Below are positions 18,176 through 28,273 of a stretch of 41,352 nucleotides of DNA, piece by piece. Made by a program: the position numbers and the translations under genes. Positions within the stretch are counted from its first letter, which is position 1. Each line of letters begins with the position of its first letter. A model generated the notes under the pieces. That model worked only from the letters and a program-made list of their open reading frames with translations, did not search any database and was not told where the DNA came from. Origin of the DNA: Oscillospiraceae bacterium (lineage in GTDB: Bacteria; Bacillota; Clostridia; Oscillospirales; Acutalibacteraceae); the NCBI GenBank assembly GCA_902790325.1, contig CADARP010000014.1, forward strand, positions 44,389-85,740, given 5' to 3'.

Positions 18176-18181
18176 ATTATA
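18176..18181 (-). promoter_or_regulatory. Putative -10 box of the anchored unknown gene
   Basis: TATAAT on the minus strand in the divergent gap. The -35 position 17 bases upstream reads TGGTAT, a poor match, so the promoter is tentative. Confidence 0.45.
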
Positions 18182-18247
18182 GCACAGGTGTTCCGAAAAT
18201 ACCACACAAAAATAAGAATTATCCAAAAAAATTTACATTTGCCCGTC

Positions 18248-18276
18248 TTGTGCTTTTTGCGGGGGCGTGCTACAAT
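18248..18276 (+). promoter_or_regulatory. Promoter of the MBL-TtcA pair
   Basis: TTGTGC (18248-18253), 17-base spacer, TACAAT (18271-18276), about 30 bases before the start codon of the MBL-fold gene. It sits in an AT-rich divergent gap. Confidence 0.65.
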
Positions 18277-18306
18277 ACTCCAAACAGGCTCGACGGAGGT
18301 GTTTGG

Positions 18307-19578
18307 ATGGGATTCGGTCACAGCCCGGAGATCCCGGAATACGACGGCGGACGCGCGCTGCAGACGCTCTACAACTGCGGCGGCGGGCTCACGCCGGACG
18401 ACCGGGGAGAAACGCCGGAAGATACAAAAATGCGGATCGTGCGCGAAACGGACGACGCGGCGTTTCTCGCCTATTGCGGCAAGCTGGAGGACGCCGGATT
18501 TGCCTGTCTGTTCCGGCGGGACGAACCGCACGGTCTGTACCGTCAGTACCAAAAGGACGCGCTGCTGCTTTACGCCTACTATACGCCGGCGGAACGGACG
18601 ACGCGTATTCTGGCCGACCGGTGCTGCTGCGCGCTGCCGACGTTTTCCGACCCGCCGCAAGACGAGCGGCATATGGACACGCAGCTGATGCAGTTCGGGC
18701 TCGTCTACGACGACATGATCCGGTTCACAAGCTGCGACTGCGGCATGAATTACGTGCTGCGTCTGCGCGACGGCCGACTCATCGTGATCGACGGCGGCGA
18801 ATGCGAGCAGGCTACCGAAGCCGCCGTCGGAGAATTCATGCGCCGTATCCGCGCCATGACCGGCACGAACGAAGGCGATCCCGTGCAGATCGCGCTGTGG
18901 TACTGCACGCATCCGCACAACGACCACATGGACTTCTTCGTCAAGCTCCTGCGCAAGTTCGGCGAAATGATCCGTCTGGAACGCGTGCTGTTCAACTTTG
19001 CGTCGAATTCCGTTCTGGGTCTGAGCGATTATGTGCAGGACATGCGCCGCGCCGTGCTGCGGCACAGTCCGGACGTCCTGTTCTTAAAGCCGCACACCGG
19101 ACAGCGCTTTTCCGTCGGGAACGCGCAGTTTGACGTTTTGTGCACGCATGAGGATCTGCTCGCGCGCAAGGACGAAACGCCGGGATACAACGGCACAAAC
19201 ACCACGTCTGCGATCCTGAAGATCTCCTTTGAGGACGTGTCGCTTCTGCTGCTCGCGGACGCGGACGACGACGTCGGCGACGTGCTCTGCGCGCGGTACC
19301 CGCAGGGACTTGACTGTACGTTCGTTCAGGCGGCGCATCACTGCATCAACCGCGTCGAACACATTTACGCGTCGGTGCGCGCATCGTACGTGCTGATCCC
19401 GGAAGGGCTGTATCTCATCCATAAAAACCTGCGCGGGAATTACGCCGTGCTGTGCCGATACTACGACCGCGACCGTTTCTTCTTCGCCGGCGACTACACC
19501 AGCGTATTCCGCGTTTGCGGCGGAGAGATACGGATCGATTACTATCCCGTTCGCGGCGGGCTGTACGACGGAACGTAA
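18307..19578 (+). CDS. MBL-fold metallohydrolase with unassigned N-terminal domain
   Basis: 423 residues from the ATG at 18307, six bases after GGAGGT. In-frame codons further upstream overlap the leader and are not used. Residues 1-140 match no family I recognise. From about 145 there is a metallo-beta-lactamase fold: FTSCDCGMNYVLRLRDGRLIVIDGG, the metal motif HPHNDH (residues 202-207), LLLLADADDDV and VQAAHHC, in the order expected for ComEC-like MBL domains. No signal peptide or membrane segment is seen, so it is probably cytosolic. Substrate unknown. Only 13 bases separate it from the TtcA-like gene, and a shared transcript is likely. Confidence 0.75.
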   Translation: MGFGHSPEIPEYDGGRALQTLYNCGGGLTPDDRGETPEDTKMRIVRETDDAAFLAYCGKLEDAGFACLFRRDEPHGLYRQYQKDALLLYAYYTPAERTTRILADRCCCALPTFSDPPQDERHMDTQLMQFGLVYDDMIRFTSCDCGMNYVLRLRDGRLIVIDGGECEQATEAAVGEFMRRIRAMTGTNEGDPVQIALWYCTHPHNDHMDFFVKLLRKFGEMIRLERVLFNFASNSVLGLSDYVQDMRRAVLRHSPDVLFLKPHTGQRFSVGNAQFDVLCTHEDLLARKDETPGYNGTNTTSAILKISFEDVSLLLLADADDDVGDVLCARYPQGLDCTFVQAAHHCINRVEHIYASVRASYVLIPEGLYLIHKNLRGNYAVLCRYYDRDRFFFAGDYTSVFRVCGGEIRIDYYPVRGGLYDGT

Positions 19579-19591
19579 GGAGACCCATACT

Positions 19592-20302
19592 ATGCAGAAA
19601 CTGATGAGCTATATGCGCTCGGCCATGGAGCGGTACGACATGATCTCGGCGGGCGACCGCGTCGCCGTCGGGCTGTCCGGCGGCAAGGATTCCGTCGCGC
19701 TGCTGTACGCGCTCGCGAAGATGCGCGATTTCTACCCGCAGCCGTTCGAGCTGTTCGCCGTGTCTGTCGATCCGCAGTTCGGCGGCATGCCGACGGATTA
19801 CGGCCCGCTCGAAACGCTCTGCGCGGAACTGAACGTCCCCTACACGATCAGACGCACCGAGATCGGCCCGATCATTTTCGACAAGCGTCGGGAATCGAAC
19901 CCGTGCAGTCTGTGCGCACGCATGCGCCGCGGCGCGCTGCACGACACGGTCAAGGAGATCGGCTGCGGCAAGCTGGCGCTCGGCCACCACATGGACGACG
20001 CGGTCGAAACGTTCATGATGAATCTGCTCAACGAAGCGCGCATCGGCTGTTTTTCGCCCGTCACGTACCTCTCGCGCAAGGATCTGACGATGATCCGCCC
20101 GATGGTTTTCGCCCGCGAAAGCGACTGCGCGCGCGTGGTGCGCCGCGGCGGTCTGCCCGTTGTGAAAAGCCGCTGCCCCGCCGACGGTGTGACCGAACGC
20201 GCGCACATGAAGCAGCTGCTGACGGCGCTCGAAAAGGACTACGGCGACGTGCGGCAGAAGATCCTCGGCGCCATACAGCGCGGCAGTCTGAACGGGTTTT
20301 AA
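19592..20302 (+). CDS. TtcA/TilS-type PP-loop ATPase, probable tRNA thiolation enzyme
   Basis: 236 residues. The PP-loop SGGKDSVALLYAL lies at about residues 29-41; downstream are the CxxC pair in NPCSLCARMRRGAL and GHHMDDAVETFMMNL, the order seen in TtcA-like enzymes that add sulphur to tRNA C32 or relatives. The length and cysteines fit TtcA better than TilS, which has extra domains, but the exact tRNA position is inferred. AAGGAGAC precedes the ATG. It follows the MBL gene by 13 bases; why a hydrolase accompanies it is not apparent. A clear terminator is not seen before the ppdK promoter. Confidence 0.82.
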   Translation: MQKLMSYMRSAMERYDMISAGDRVAVGLSGGKDSVALLYALAKMRDFYPQPFELFAVSVDPQFGGMPTDYGPLETLCAELNVPYTIRRTEIGPIIFDKRRESNPCSLCARMRRGALHDTVKEIGCGKLALGHHMDDAVETFMMNLLNEARIGCFSPVTYLSRKDLTMIRPMVFARESDCARVVRRGGLPVVKSRCPADGVTERAHMKQLLTALEKDYGDVRQKILGAIQRGSLNGF

Positions 20303-20366
20303 ACGCCGTTTGGCAGTTTACACAAAACCGTTTTGCACGATGCGGGAAAATTTTTGCAAATTGGTC

Positions 20367-20396
20367 TTGAAATAGTAAATGTTGATTTGTTATAAT
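20367..20396 (+). promoter_or_regulatory. Promoter of ppdK
   Basis: TTGAAA (20367-20372), 18-base spacer, TATAAT (20391-20396) in an AT-rich gap. Transcription should start near 20403. Confidence 0.75.
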
Positions 20397-20403
20397 AAGG
20401 TTT

Positions 20404-20431
20404 GGTGCGGTTCGTCTTTCCGTGCCGCACC
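20404..20431 (+). other. 5'-end mRNA hairpin in the ppdK leader
   Basis: GGTGCGG (20404-20410) pairs with CCGCACC (20425-20431), a 7-bp GC-rich stem at the predicted 5' end of the transcript. There is no T run after it, so a stabilising 5' hairpin is more likely than a terminator. Confidence 0.5.
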
Positions 20432-20480
20432 GCCTCAGATAAGGTAAAAAGAAAATCTATAGAAACACGGAGGTATCTCA

Positions 20481-23108
<2,628 letters not shown>

Positions 23109-23133
23109 TCCATCCTCGCAATAAAACCGTGTT

Positions 23134-23169
23134 CAGCCCCTTCCGCTGCGGCGGAGGGGGCTGTTTTTT
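23134..23169 (+). terminator. Intrinsic terminator after ppdK
   Basis: CAGCCCC(TTCCGC) pairs with (GCGGAG)GGGGCTG and is followed by TTTTTT. It lies 25 bases after the ppdK stop codon. Confidence 0.9.
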
Positions 23170-23232
23170 GGTTCATCACGGATCTCCGCGCAAAAGAAGG
23201 ATAGGCCGCTTGACCTGAAGGCATCCCCCGGC

Positions 23233-23580
23233 GCGGGTGTCCGGTGGACACCTCTGCCGCAGGCAGAAGCGCCGACCGAGCCGACAGGCGAGACCGCGGG
23301 TGTCCGGTGGACACCTCTGCCGCAGGCAGAAGCGCCGACCGAGCTGACAGGCGAGACCGCGGGTGTCCGGTGGACATCTCTGCCGCAGGCAGAAGCGCCG
23401 ACCGAGCCGGCAGGCGAGACCGCGGGTGTCCGGTGGACATCTCTGCCGCAGGCAGAAGCGCCGACCGAGCCGGCAGGCGAGACCGCGGGTGTCCGGTGGA
23501 CACCTCTGCCGCAGGCAGAAGCGCCGACCGAGCCGGCAGCGCCGACCGAGCCGGCAGGCGAGACCGCGGGTGTCCGGCGG
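23233..23580. repeat. Tandem array of 63-base hairpin repeats
   Basis: Units begin with GCGGGTGTCC at 23233, 23296, 23359, 23422 and 23485, exactly 63 bases apart; a partial unit starts at 23566 after an extra 18-base duplication of GCGCCGACCGAGCCGGCA. Each full unit has two perfect hairpins with 3-base loops: GGTGTCC-GGT-GGACACC and TCTGCC-GCA-GGCAGA. Two of five units have CATC in place of CACC, which disturbs the first hairpin by one base. Because 63 is a multiple of three, all frames look open, but start sites, codon use and both-strand openness argue against coding. An inverted copy is at the right end of the window. Confidence 0.9.
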
Positions 23581-23585
23581 CGGGC

Positions 23586-23749
23586 CCTATGGTTTGAACG
23601 AACGCAAATCGTTGTTAAATGATGAATGGAATCCTTTAGTTGTTGACATTTCCCTCAAGGGAGGCAAATGTGCGGAACACTTTACTTGGGTTCTTTTTTT
23701 ATCGTTCTGCACGGGAAGCCGTGAAGAGCGTGTTTTTTGCGTGTTTCAC
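23586..23749. other. Gene-free, AT-richer stretch between repeat array and YbaK gene
   Basis: This stretch is clearly richer in A and T than its surroundings and carries no credible gene. One frame reads about 30 codons without a stop (around 23600-23690), but there is no family match that I recognise and no complete start. It may be debris of an older insertion or just the distal promoter region of the next gene. Confidence 0.4.
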
Positions 23750-23779
23750 TTGATATGCGCACGCGCTTTATGCTATGAT
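23750..23779 (+). promoter_or_regulatory. Promoter of the YbaK-type gene
   Basis: TTGATA (23750-23755), 18-base spacer, TATGAT (23774-23779), about 30 bases before the start codon with GGGAGGG between. Confidence 0.6.
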
Positions 23780-23811
23780 AAGGATCGTATTATGCTGGGA
23801 GGGAAGCATGC

Positions 23812-24285
23812 ATGTCCATTGAAAAAGTTAAAGAATTCTTTTCGTCCTGCGGCATGCAGGACAGAGTGCTGGAATTTGACGTGTCGAGCGCGACGGTGGA
23901 GCTGGCCGCGAAAGCGCTGGGATGCGCGCCGTGCCGGATCGCCAAAACGCTGTCCTTCATGGTCAGCGGTGCGCCCATCCTGATCGTGACTGCCGGAGAC
24001 GCCCGGATCGACAACGCGAAATACAAGGCGCGGTTCGGCGCCAAAGCGAAGATGCTCACGCCGGACGAGGCCGTCGAGCTGGTCGGCCATGCCGTCGGCG
24101 GCGTATGCCCCTTCGCCGTGAAAGACGGCGTGCGCGTGTATCTGGACGTTTCTTTGAAGCGGTTCGATACGGTGTTCCCCGCCTGCGGAAGCAGCAGCAG
24201 CGCGATCGAACTGACGCCCGACGAACTGGAAACGTATGCCGCGAGCTGTGCGTGGGTCGATGTGTGCAGGGACTGGAACACATGA
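23812..24285 (+). CDS. YbaK/ProX-type aminoacyl-tRNA deacylase
   Basis: 157 residues, single-domain. Family cues are the N-terminal helix with DRVLEFDVSSATVELAAKALG, the lysine of CRIAKTLSFMV, the VTAGDARIDNAKYKARFGAKAKML stretch, the GGVCPFAVKDGVRVYLD loop and FPACGSSSSAIELTPDEL. These are the landmarks of the YbaK/EbsC/ProRS-editing domain, which clears mischarged tRNA such as Cys-tRNA(Pro) in trans. Exact specificity (YbaK, ProXp-ala or other) cannot be told from sequence alone. GGGAGGG precedes the ATG at 23812. It is monocistronic, convergent with rplA. Confidence 0.85.
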   Translation: MSIEKVKEFFSSCGMQDRVLEFDVSSATVELAAKALGCAPCRIAKTLSFMVSGAPILIVTAGDARIDNAKYKARFGAKAKMLTPDEAVELVGHAVGGVCPFAVKDGVRVYLDVSLKRFDTVFPACGSSSSAIELTPDELETYAASCAWVDVCRDWNT

Positions 24286-24376
24286 AACCGGCCCGCTCTC
24301 TTTGATTCCGGCAGGCGCTTTCGCTTCCTGCGTATCCCCTGTTCCGACCGCCCCGACAACAACAGATACACACCAT

Positions 24377-24412
24377 AATAAAAAGCCCCCCGCGGCGTAA
24401 ACCGTGGGGGGA
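24377..24412 (-). terminator. Intrinsic terminator after rplA
   Basis: On the minus strand CCCCCCACGG pairs with CCGCGGGGGG (one mismatch near the loop) and is followed by TTTTTATTAT. It closes the rpmG-secE-nusG-rplK-rplA run. Confidence 0.85.
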
Positions 24413-24434
24413 ATGCTTATGCGTTTTTCGGAAC

Positions 24435-25130
24435 TCAGCCGCCAACCTTCATGGGGTTGATGCGGACGCCGGGGCCCATCGTGGTCGCGATGACGCAGGA
24501 GCGCACATACTGACCTTTTGCCGCGGCGGGCTTCGCCTTGATGATCGCATCCAGCAGCGTGTTGAAATTCTCCTGCAGCTTTTCGGGGCCGAAGGACGCC
24601 TTGCCGATCGGGCAGTGGATGATGTTGGTCTTGTCAAGACGATACTCGATCTTACCGGCTTTGGCTTCGGTGACGGCTCTGCCCACGTCGGGCGTGACCG
24701 TGCCGGCCTTGGGGCTGGGCATCAAGCCGCGGGGGCCGAGGATCTTACCGAGACGGCCGACGAGACCCATCGTGTTGGGCGCGGCAATCGCGACGTCGAA
24801 ATCCATGAAGCCCTCGCCCTGGATGCGGGCGACCAGATCTTCCGCACCGACGATGTCGGCGCCTGCAGCCTCGGCTGCCTTCGCTTCGTCGCCCTTGGCA
24901 AAGACGGCGACGCGGACGTTTTTACCGGTGCCGTTGGGCAGGATGACCGCGCCTCTGACCTGCTGGTCGGCATGGCGGGAGTCGACGCCCAGACGGACAT
25001 GCACTTCGACGGTTTCGTCGAACTTCGCCGTGGCGGTCTTGACGACGGTCGCCATGGCTTCGTCGGGATCATAAAGCTTGGTACGATCAACGAGCTTCGC
25101 GCTCTCAATATATTTTTTACCGTGTTTCAT
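24435..25130 (-). CDS. rplA: 50S ribosomal protein L1
   Basis: 231 residues, normal for L1, the protein of the mobile stalk near the E site. Conserved stretches are [72 protein letters not shown] and the C-terminal [26 protein letters not shown] precedes the ATG. It follows rplK by 57 bases and ends at an intrinsic terminator, with no rplJ or rplL after it; those lie 22 kb away. L1 often represses its own operon by binding the mRNA, but no such site is clear here. Confidence 0.98.
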   Translation of the reverse strand: MKHGKKYIESAKLVDRTKLYDPDEAMATVVKTATAKFDETVEVHVRLGVDSRHADQQVRGAVILPNGTGKNVRVAVFAKGDEAKAAEAAGADIVGAEDLVARIQGEGFMDFDVAIAAPNTMGLVGRLGKILGPRGLMPSPKAGTVTPDVGRAVTEAKAGKIEYRLDKTNIIHCPIGKASFGPEKLQENFNTLLDAIIKAKPAAAKGQYVRSCVIATTMGPGVRINPMKVGG

Positions 25131-25187
25131 AATTCATTTCCTCCATTGATGTGGTTAATCGGATGTTTCCTCCCACACACGTGCGTG

Positions 25188-25613
25188 TCAGTCCGCGACG
25201 ACGACGCCCATGCTGCGTGCAGTACCGGCGATCATGCTCATGGCAGCCTCGACGCTTGCGGCGTTGAGGTCGGGCATTTTCTGCTCGGCGATCTTGCGAA
25301 CCTGTTCGGACGTGATCGTGGCGACCTTCGTCTTGTTGGGGACGCCGGAGCCGCTCTCGATGCCGCAGGCCTTCTTGATGAGGACTGCCGCGGGGGGCGT
25401 CTTCGTGATGAAGGAGAATGTGCGGTCTGCGTATACCGTGATGACGACGGGGATAATCAGACCCATGTCATTCTTGGTTCTTTCATTGAATTCCTTGGTG
25501 AAGCCCATGATGTTGACGCCATGCTGACCAAGGGCGGGACCTACGGGCGGGGCCGGAGTGGCCTTGCCGGCAGGGATCTGAAGCTTGATTAAGCCAACGA
25601 CTTTCTGTGCCAT
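25188..25613 (-). CDS. rplK: 50S ribosomal protein L11
   Basis: 141 residues, the standard length. It begins [37 protein letters not shown], the proline-rich loop that contacts translation factors and thiopeptide antibiotics, and ends with the 23S-rRNA-binding domain carrying [14 protein letters not shown] and [11 protein letters not shown]. It lies 36 bases downstream of nusG and upstream of rplA in the usual order. AATTGGAGGAAA is the ribosome site. Cytosolic, part of the GTPase-associated centre. Confidence 0.98.
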   Translation of the reverse strand: MAQKVVGLIKLQIPAGKATPAPPVGPALGQHGVNIMGFTKEFNERTKNDMGLIIPVVITVYADRTFSFITKTPPAAVLIKKACGIESGSGVPNKTKVATITSEQVRKIAEQKMPDLNAASVEAAMSMIAGTARSMGVVVAD

Positions 25614-25649
25614 TGTGTATTTCCTCCAATTTTAGTGAGACTCAAAAGT

Positions 25650-26207
25650 TTAATCCGTGATCGGCTCGACCTGATCGAGTTCCAGCTCGACCTTGGTTTC
25701 CTTGCCGAACAGGGCGGAAACCGAAACGCGGACAAGGTTGTTTTCCACGTCGATCTCCTCGACCGTACCGGTGAAACCGTCAAAGATCTCGTCGACGATA
25801 TTGACGGTGTCGCCCACGGCGTAGTTGACCTCTACGCTGCGCTTTTCGACGCCGAGCTTGTAGACCTCCTCCTCCGTGAGGGGAATCGCCTTGTTCTCGG
25901 GGCCGACGAAGCCGGTGACGCCGCGCGTGTTGCGGATCACGAGCCACGTCTCGTCGTTCATGGCCGGTCTGTCGTCGTCGTCCATGTGCACCGCGACCTT
26001 GACGAGGACGTAGCCGGGGAAGAGCTTGCGCTCGACCTCGCGGCGCTTCTCCCCGACGATCTCGGTGACCGTCTCCGTGGGGATCTTGACCTCAAAGATC
26101 TCGTCGTGCATGTTGCGGTTCTCGACGACTTTTTCGATATTGGTTTTTACTTTGTTTTCGTAGCCCGAGTATGTGTGCACCACATACCATCTGGTGTCAA
26201 CCGACAT
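25650..26207 (-). CDS. nusG: Transcription termination/antitermination protein NusG
   Basis: 185 residues. The NGN domain is seen in RWYVVHTYSGYENKVKTNIEKVV and KLFPGYVLVKV...NTRGVTGFVG, and the KOW domain at the C terminus in GDTVNIVDEIFDGFTGTVEEIDVENN. NusG binds RNA polymerase and affects pausing, Rho action or ribosome coupling. Gene order secE-nusG-rplK-rplA is the classical one. The start ATG at 26207 is 18 bases after the secE stop, with GAGGTACGAGG before it. Confidence 0.97.
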   Translation of the reverse strand: MSVDTRWYVVHTYSGYENKVKTNIEKVVENRNMHDEIFEVKIPTETVTEIVGEKRREVERKLFPGYVLVKVAVHMDDDDRPAMNDETWLVIRNTRGVTGFVGPENKAIPLTEEEVYKLGVEKRSVEVNYAVGDTVNIVDEIFDGFTGTVEEIDVENNLVRVSVSALFGKETKVELELDQVEPITD

Positions 26208-26225
26208 TCCTCGTACCTCCGATGC

Positions 26226-26687
26226 TTATTCGGCGGCGGGTTCCTCAGCGGCCTGCTCTGCCGGTTCCTCAGCGGGCTCTTCCGCTGCGGGCTCCTCGGC
26301 GGGTTCTTCCGCTGCGGGTTCCTCGATCTGGATGTTCTGACTGACGCTGTTCTCGTCGGCGATCTCGCTGGTCGCGGTCGTCTCGTCGCTGTTCCGCGCA
26401 AGGTCGCTGAGCAGGTCGATGGACTTCGACAGTCCGAGGTCGATCGCCCAGATGACGATGGTGAACACGACTACGACGGCCAGCACGACGCCCGTGCTCT
26501 TGAGAACGGTTTTTCCGTCGGGCCAGACGATTTTCTTGGTCTCACCGCGAAGGTCCTTGAAAAAGCGGACGATGGTCTTCCATGCGCGAACAAAGATATT
26601 CGGCTTGTCGGACTTCGGCTTTTTCGCCTTGACCTTTTCGGCGGCAGCGATCTTCTCCGCTGCTTCGGATTTTTCATTCTTCGCCAT
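26226..26687 (-). CDS. secE: Preprotein translocase subunit SecE with long acidic C-terminal tail
   Basis: 153 residues, over twice the length of a typical Gram-positive SecE (about 60-70). The conserved core is residues about 33-90: FVRAWKTIVRFFKDLRGETKKIVWPDGKTV, then the single membrane helix (about 62-84). N-terminal to it is a Lys/Glu-rich extension. After the helix comes a tail of about 55 residues ending in repeats of EEPA and AEEP. From the known SecE topology (N terminus in the cytoplasm) this tail should lie outside the membrane. The position between rpmG and nusG supports the call. Tail function is unknown; simple-sequence expansion is possible. Confidence 0.93.
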   Translation of the reverse strand: MAKNEKSEAAEKIAAAEKVKAKKPKSDKPNIFVRAWKTIVRFFKDLRGETKKIVWPDGKTVLKSTGVVLAVVVVFTIVIWAIDLGLSKSIDLLSDLARNSDETTATSEIADENSVSQNIQIEEPAAEEPAEEPAAEEPAEEPAEQAAEEPAAE

Positions 26688-26702
26688 GGTTAGTCCTCCC
26701 GA

Positions 26703-26852
26703 TTACTTCGTTTCGCGGTGGAGAGTATGCTTCTTGCAGAATCTGCAGTACTTGTTTCTCTCCAGCCTGTCCGGCGTGTTTTTCTTGTCTTTCATCGTGT
26801 TGTAGTTGCGCTGCTTGCACTCCGTGCAGGAAAGAGTGATCTTGACTCTCAT
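26703..26852 (-). CDS. rpmG: 50S ribosomal protein L33
   Basis: 49 residues beginning [19 protein letters not shown] and ending [16 protein letters not shown]. The two CxxC pairs (CTEC and CRFC) mark the zinc-binding C+ form, as opposed to zinc-free paralogues expressed under zinc limitation. ATG at 26852 is chosen because GGAGGTG lies seven bases upstream; in-frame codons further up are leader. It heads the rpmG-secE-nusG-rplK-rplA operon. The tRNA-Trp gene frequently found between rpmG and secE is absent: only 15 bases separate them. Confidence 0.97.
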   Translation of the reverse strand: MRVKITLSCTECKQRNYNTMKDKKNTPDRLERNKYCRFCKKHTLHRETK

Positions 26853-26911
26853 TTGACGGCACCTCCATTTGGAAATTTTACCTCCCTCTGTATTGAGAAA
26901 AAGAAGGGCAC

Positions 26912-26935
26912 AAAAAAAGAACCCTCTTTCAGAGG
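26912..26935 (-). promoter_or_regulatory. Possible attenuator in the rpmG leader
   Basis: About 10 bases after the predicted transcript start, CCTCT-GAA-AGAGG is followed by GTTC and a run of seven T. The same CCTCTG can alternatively pair with CAGAGG nearer the rpmG start (plus-strand 26885-26890), so two exclusive folds are possible. The stem is only 5 bp, so termination efficiency may be low. Confidence 0.4.
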
Positions 26936-26942
26936 TACAGTC

Positions 26943-26971
26943 ATTGTAGCACATTGCCGCACCCGTGTCAA
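26943..26971 (-). promoter_or_regulatory. Promoter of the rpmG-secE-nusG-rplKA operon
   Basis: Minus-strand TTGACA (26966-26971), 17-base spacer, TACAAT (26943-26948). It lies directly past the stop of the small unknown gene and about 85 bases before the rpmG start. Confidence 0.85.
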
Positions 26972-26996
26972 GAGGGAATTTTGTATTTTATTGTAT

Positions 26997-27296
26997 TCAG
27001 TACTCGATGGTTCGCTCGTATTCGTGGTACCGCGCCTCGAGCCAGGACGCCGCGGCGTCGATGCCGTCGGGCGAGAGCTCGAAATCGTTCTGCACGACCT
27101 TCGCCTTATCCGTCAGATCGAAGCAGCGGTTGTCGATAAAATACAGGGCAGTCAGTTTGTCTTCGTCGGCAAACACGCGGTAATGGAACAGCAGCGCCAG
27201 GGGGTCCGCGACCAGCTCCTCCGGCGTGACGGAGCCCATCATGGTATTGCCCTGCGTGAAATATTCAATCGTGGACAGCGGGATCATGCGCGTCAT
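26997..27296 (-). CDS. Small protein of unknown function
   Basis: 99 residues, acidic, with no signal peptide or membrane segment. I recognise no domain; the wording (ADPLALLFHYRVFADEDKLTALYFIDNRCFD) suggests a small soluble alpha/beta protein. The start ATG overlaps the stop of the alpha/beta hydrolase as ATGA and GAGGGCGGC lies upstream, so translation is coupled to that gene. A partner or regulator of the hydrolase is possible but only from position. It ends immediately before the ribosomal operon promoter; no terminator separates them. Confidence 0.65.
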   Translation of the reverse strand: MTRMIPLSTIEYFTQGNTMMGSVTPEELVADPLALLFHYRVFADEDKLTALYFIDNRCFDLTDKAKVVQNDFELSPDGIDAAASWLEARYHEYERTIEY

Positions 27297-28243
27297 TTTG
27301 CCGCCCTCTTTCGTGTGTCGTCCATCCATTCGAGCAGATCACGCAGCACGTCCTTGGCGTTCGTCTCGTTGAACAGCTCGTGCCGCGCACCGTCGTAGAC
27401 GCGGATCCTGGTATTCTTATGACCGGTCTTCAGCAGGTCGGCATAGACCTGCCGCACGCCCTTGCCGTATCCGCCCACCGGGTCCATCGAGCCGGAGATC
27501 AGCAGCATCGGGAGCTTGCGCGGGACGCTGCGGTACCACGCCTTGCCGGACACGGACTGCAGGAGCGTGAACATATCCTTGTAGCCCGCCGCAGTGAACA
27601 GGAAGCCGCACAGCGGGTCCTTGATGTACAGATCCACCTCACTCTCGTCGCGCGAGAGCCAGTCGAACTGCGTGCGCGGATTCTCGTACCGCTTGTTGTA
27701 GCTGCCGAACGCAATGTGATCGATGAATGCGCTGCGGTACAGCGTACCCTTGAATTTCTCCACGATGCCCGCCACCGCGATGCCGGCCGACGCGCCGGGA
27801 TTGGCGCCGCTCGTGCCGCAGAACACAGCGCCCGTCAGCTCGTTTCCGTACTGCGCGGCATAGGCGCGCGCCACGAAAGAGCCCATGCTGTGGCCGAGCA
27901 GGAACATGGGGCGGTTGGGATACTTCTCCGCCGCCTTTTCCGCGAGCGTACGCACGTCGTCGATCAGCGCCTTCCAGCCGTCCTTCTCGCCGAAGTAGCC
28001 GAGCATCTTTTCGTTCTCGACCGACCGGCCGTGACCGGCGTGGTCATGGATGAACACGGCATAGCCGTGGTACGCCATGTAGTAAGCCATCGCCTGATAG
28101 CGCTCGCCGTGCTCCGCCATGCCGTGCACGACCTGCAGAATGCCGCGCACCTGCGTCTTGTCCGCGGGCGCGATCGAGCGCGCAAAGATGCGGCATACGC
28201 CCGTTGCGGAATCGAATCTGTATTCTTCCCGGATTACGTCCAT
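27293..28243 (-). CDS. Alpha/beta hydrolase, monoglyceride lipase/lysophospholipase type
   Basis: 316 residues from the ATG at 28243, supported by AAGGAGAT nine bases before it. The fold is clear: oxyanion region VVHGMAEHGERY, HDHAGHGRS, nucleophile elbow GHSMGS, then an acid in SGSMDPVGG and the catalytic His in GARHELFNE. No signal peptide, so it acts inside the cell, perhaps on monoacylglycerols or other esters; the YtpA/PldB-like branch is the closest match from memory. It forms a two-gene unit with the small protein downstream and is divergent from citrate synthase. Confidence 0.85.
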   Translation of the reverse strand: MDVIREEYRFDSATGVCRIFARSIAPADKTQVRGILQVVHGMAEHGERYQAMAYYMAYHGYAVFIHDHAGHGRSVENEKMLGYFGEKDGWKALIDDVRTLAEKAAEKYPNRPMFLLGHSMGSFVARAYAAQYGNELTGAVFCGTSGANPGASAGIAVAGIVEKFKGTLYRSAFIDHIAFGSYNKRYENPRTQFDWLSRDESEVDLYIKDPLCGFLFTAAGYKDMFTLLQSVSGKAWYRSVPRKLPMLLISGSMDPVGGYGKGVRQVYADLLKTGHKNTRIRVYDGARHELFNETNAKDVLRDLLEWMDDTRKRAAK

Positions 28244-28273
28244 AGTTTTTATCTCCTTCAAAAGTGTTTTTTA

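Noticed and set aside
17656-18306. N-terminal extension of the MBL protein
   Set aside because: It runs antisense to the anchored unknown gene; a clear promoter and GGAGGT lead to the ATG at 18307.
23233-23580. CRISPR array
   Set aside because: Units are contiguous and identical with no variable spacers, and no cas gene is near.
26688-26702. tRNA-Trp gene between rpmG and secE
   Set aside because: Only 15 bases separate the genes, too short; no tRNA was seen anywhere in the window.
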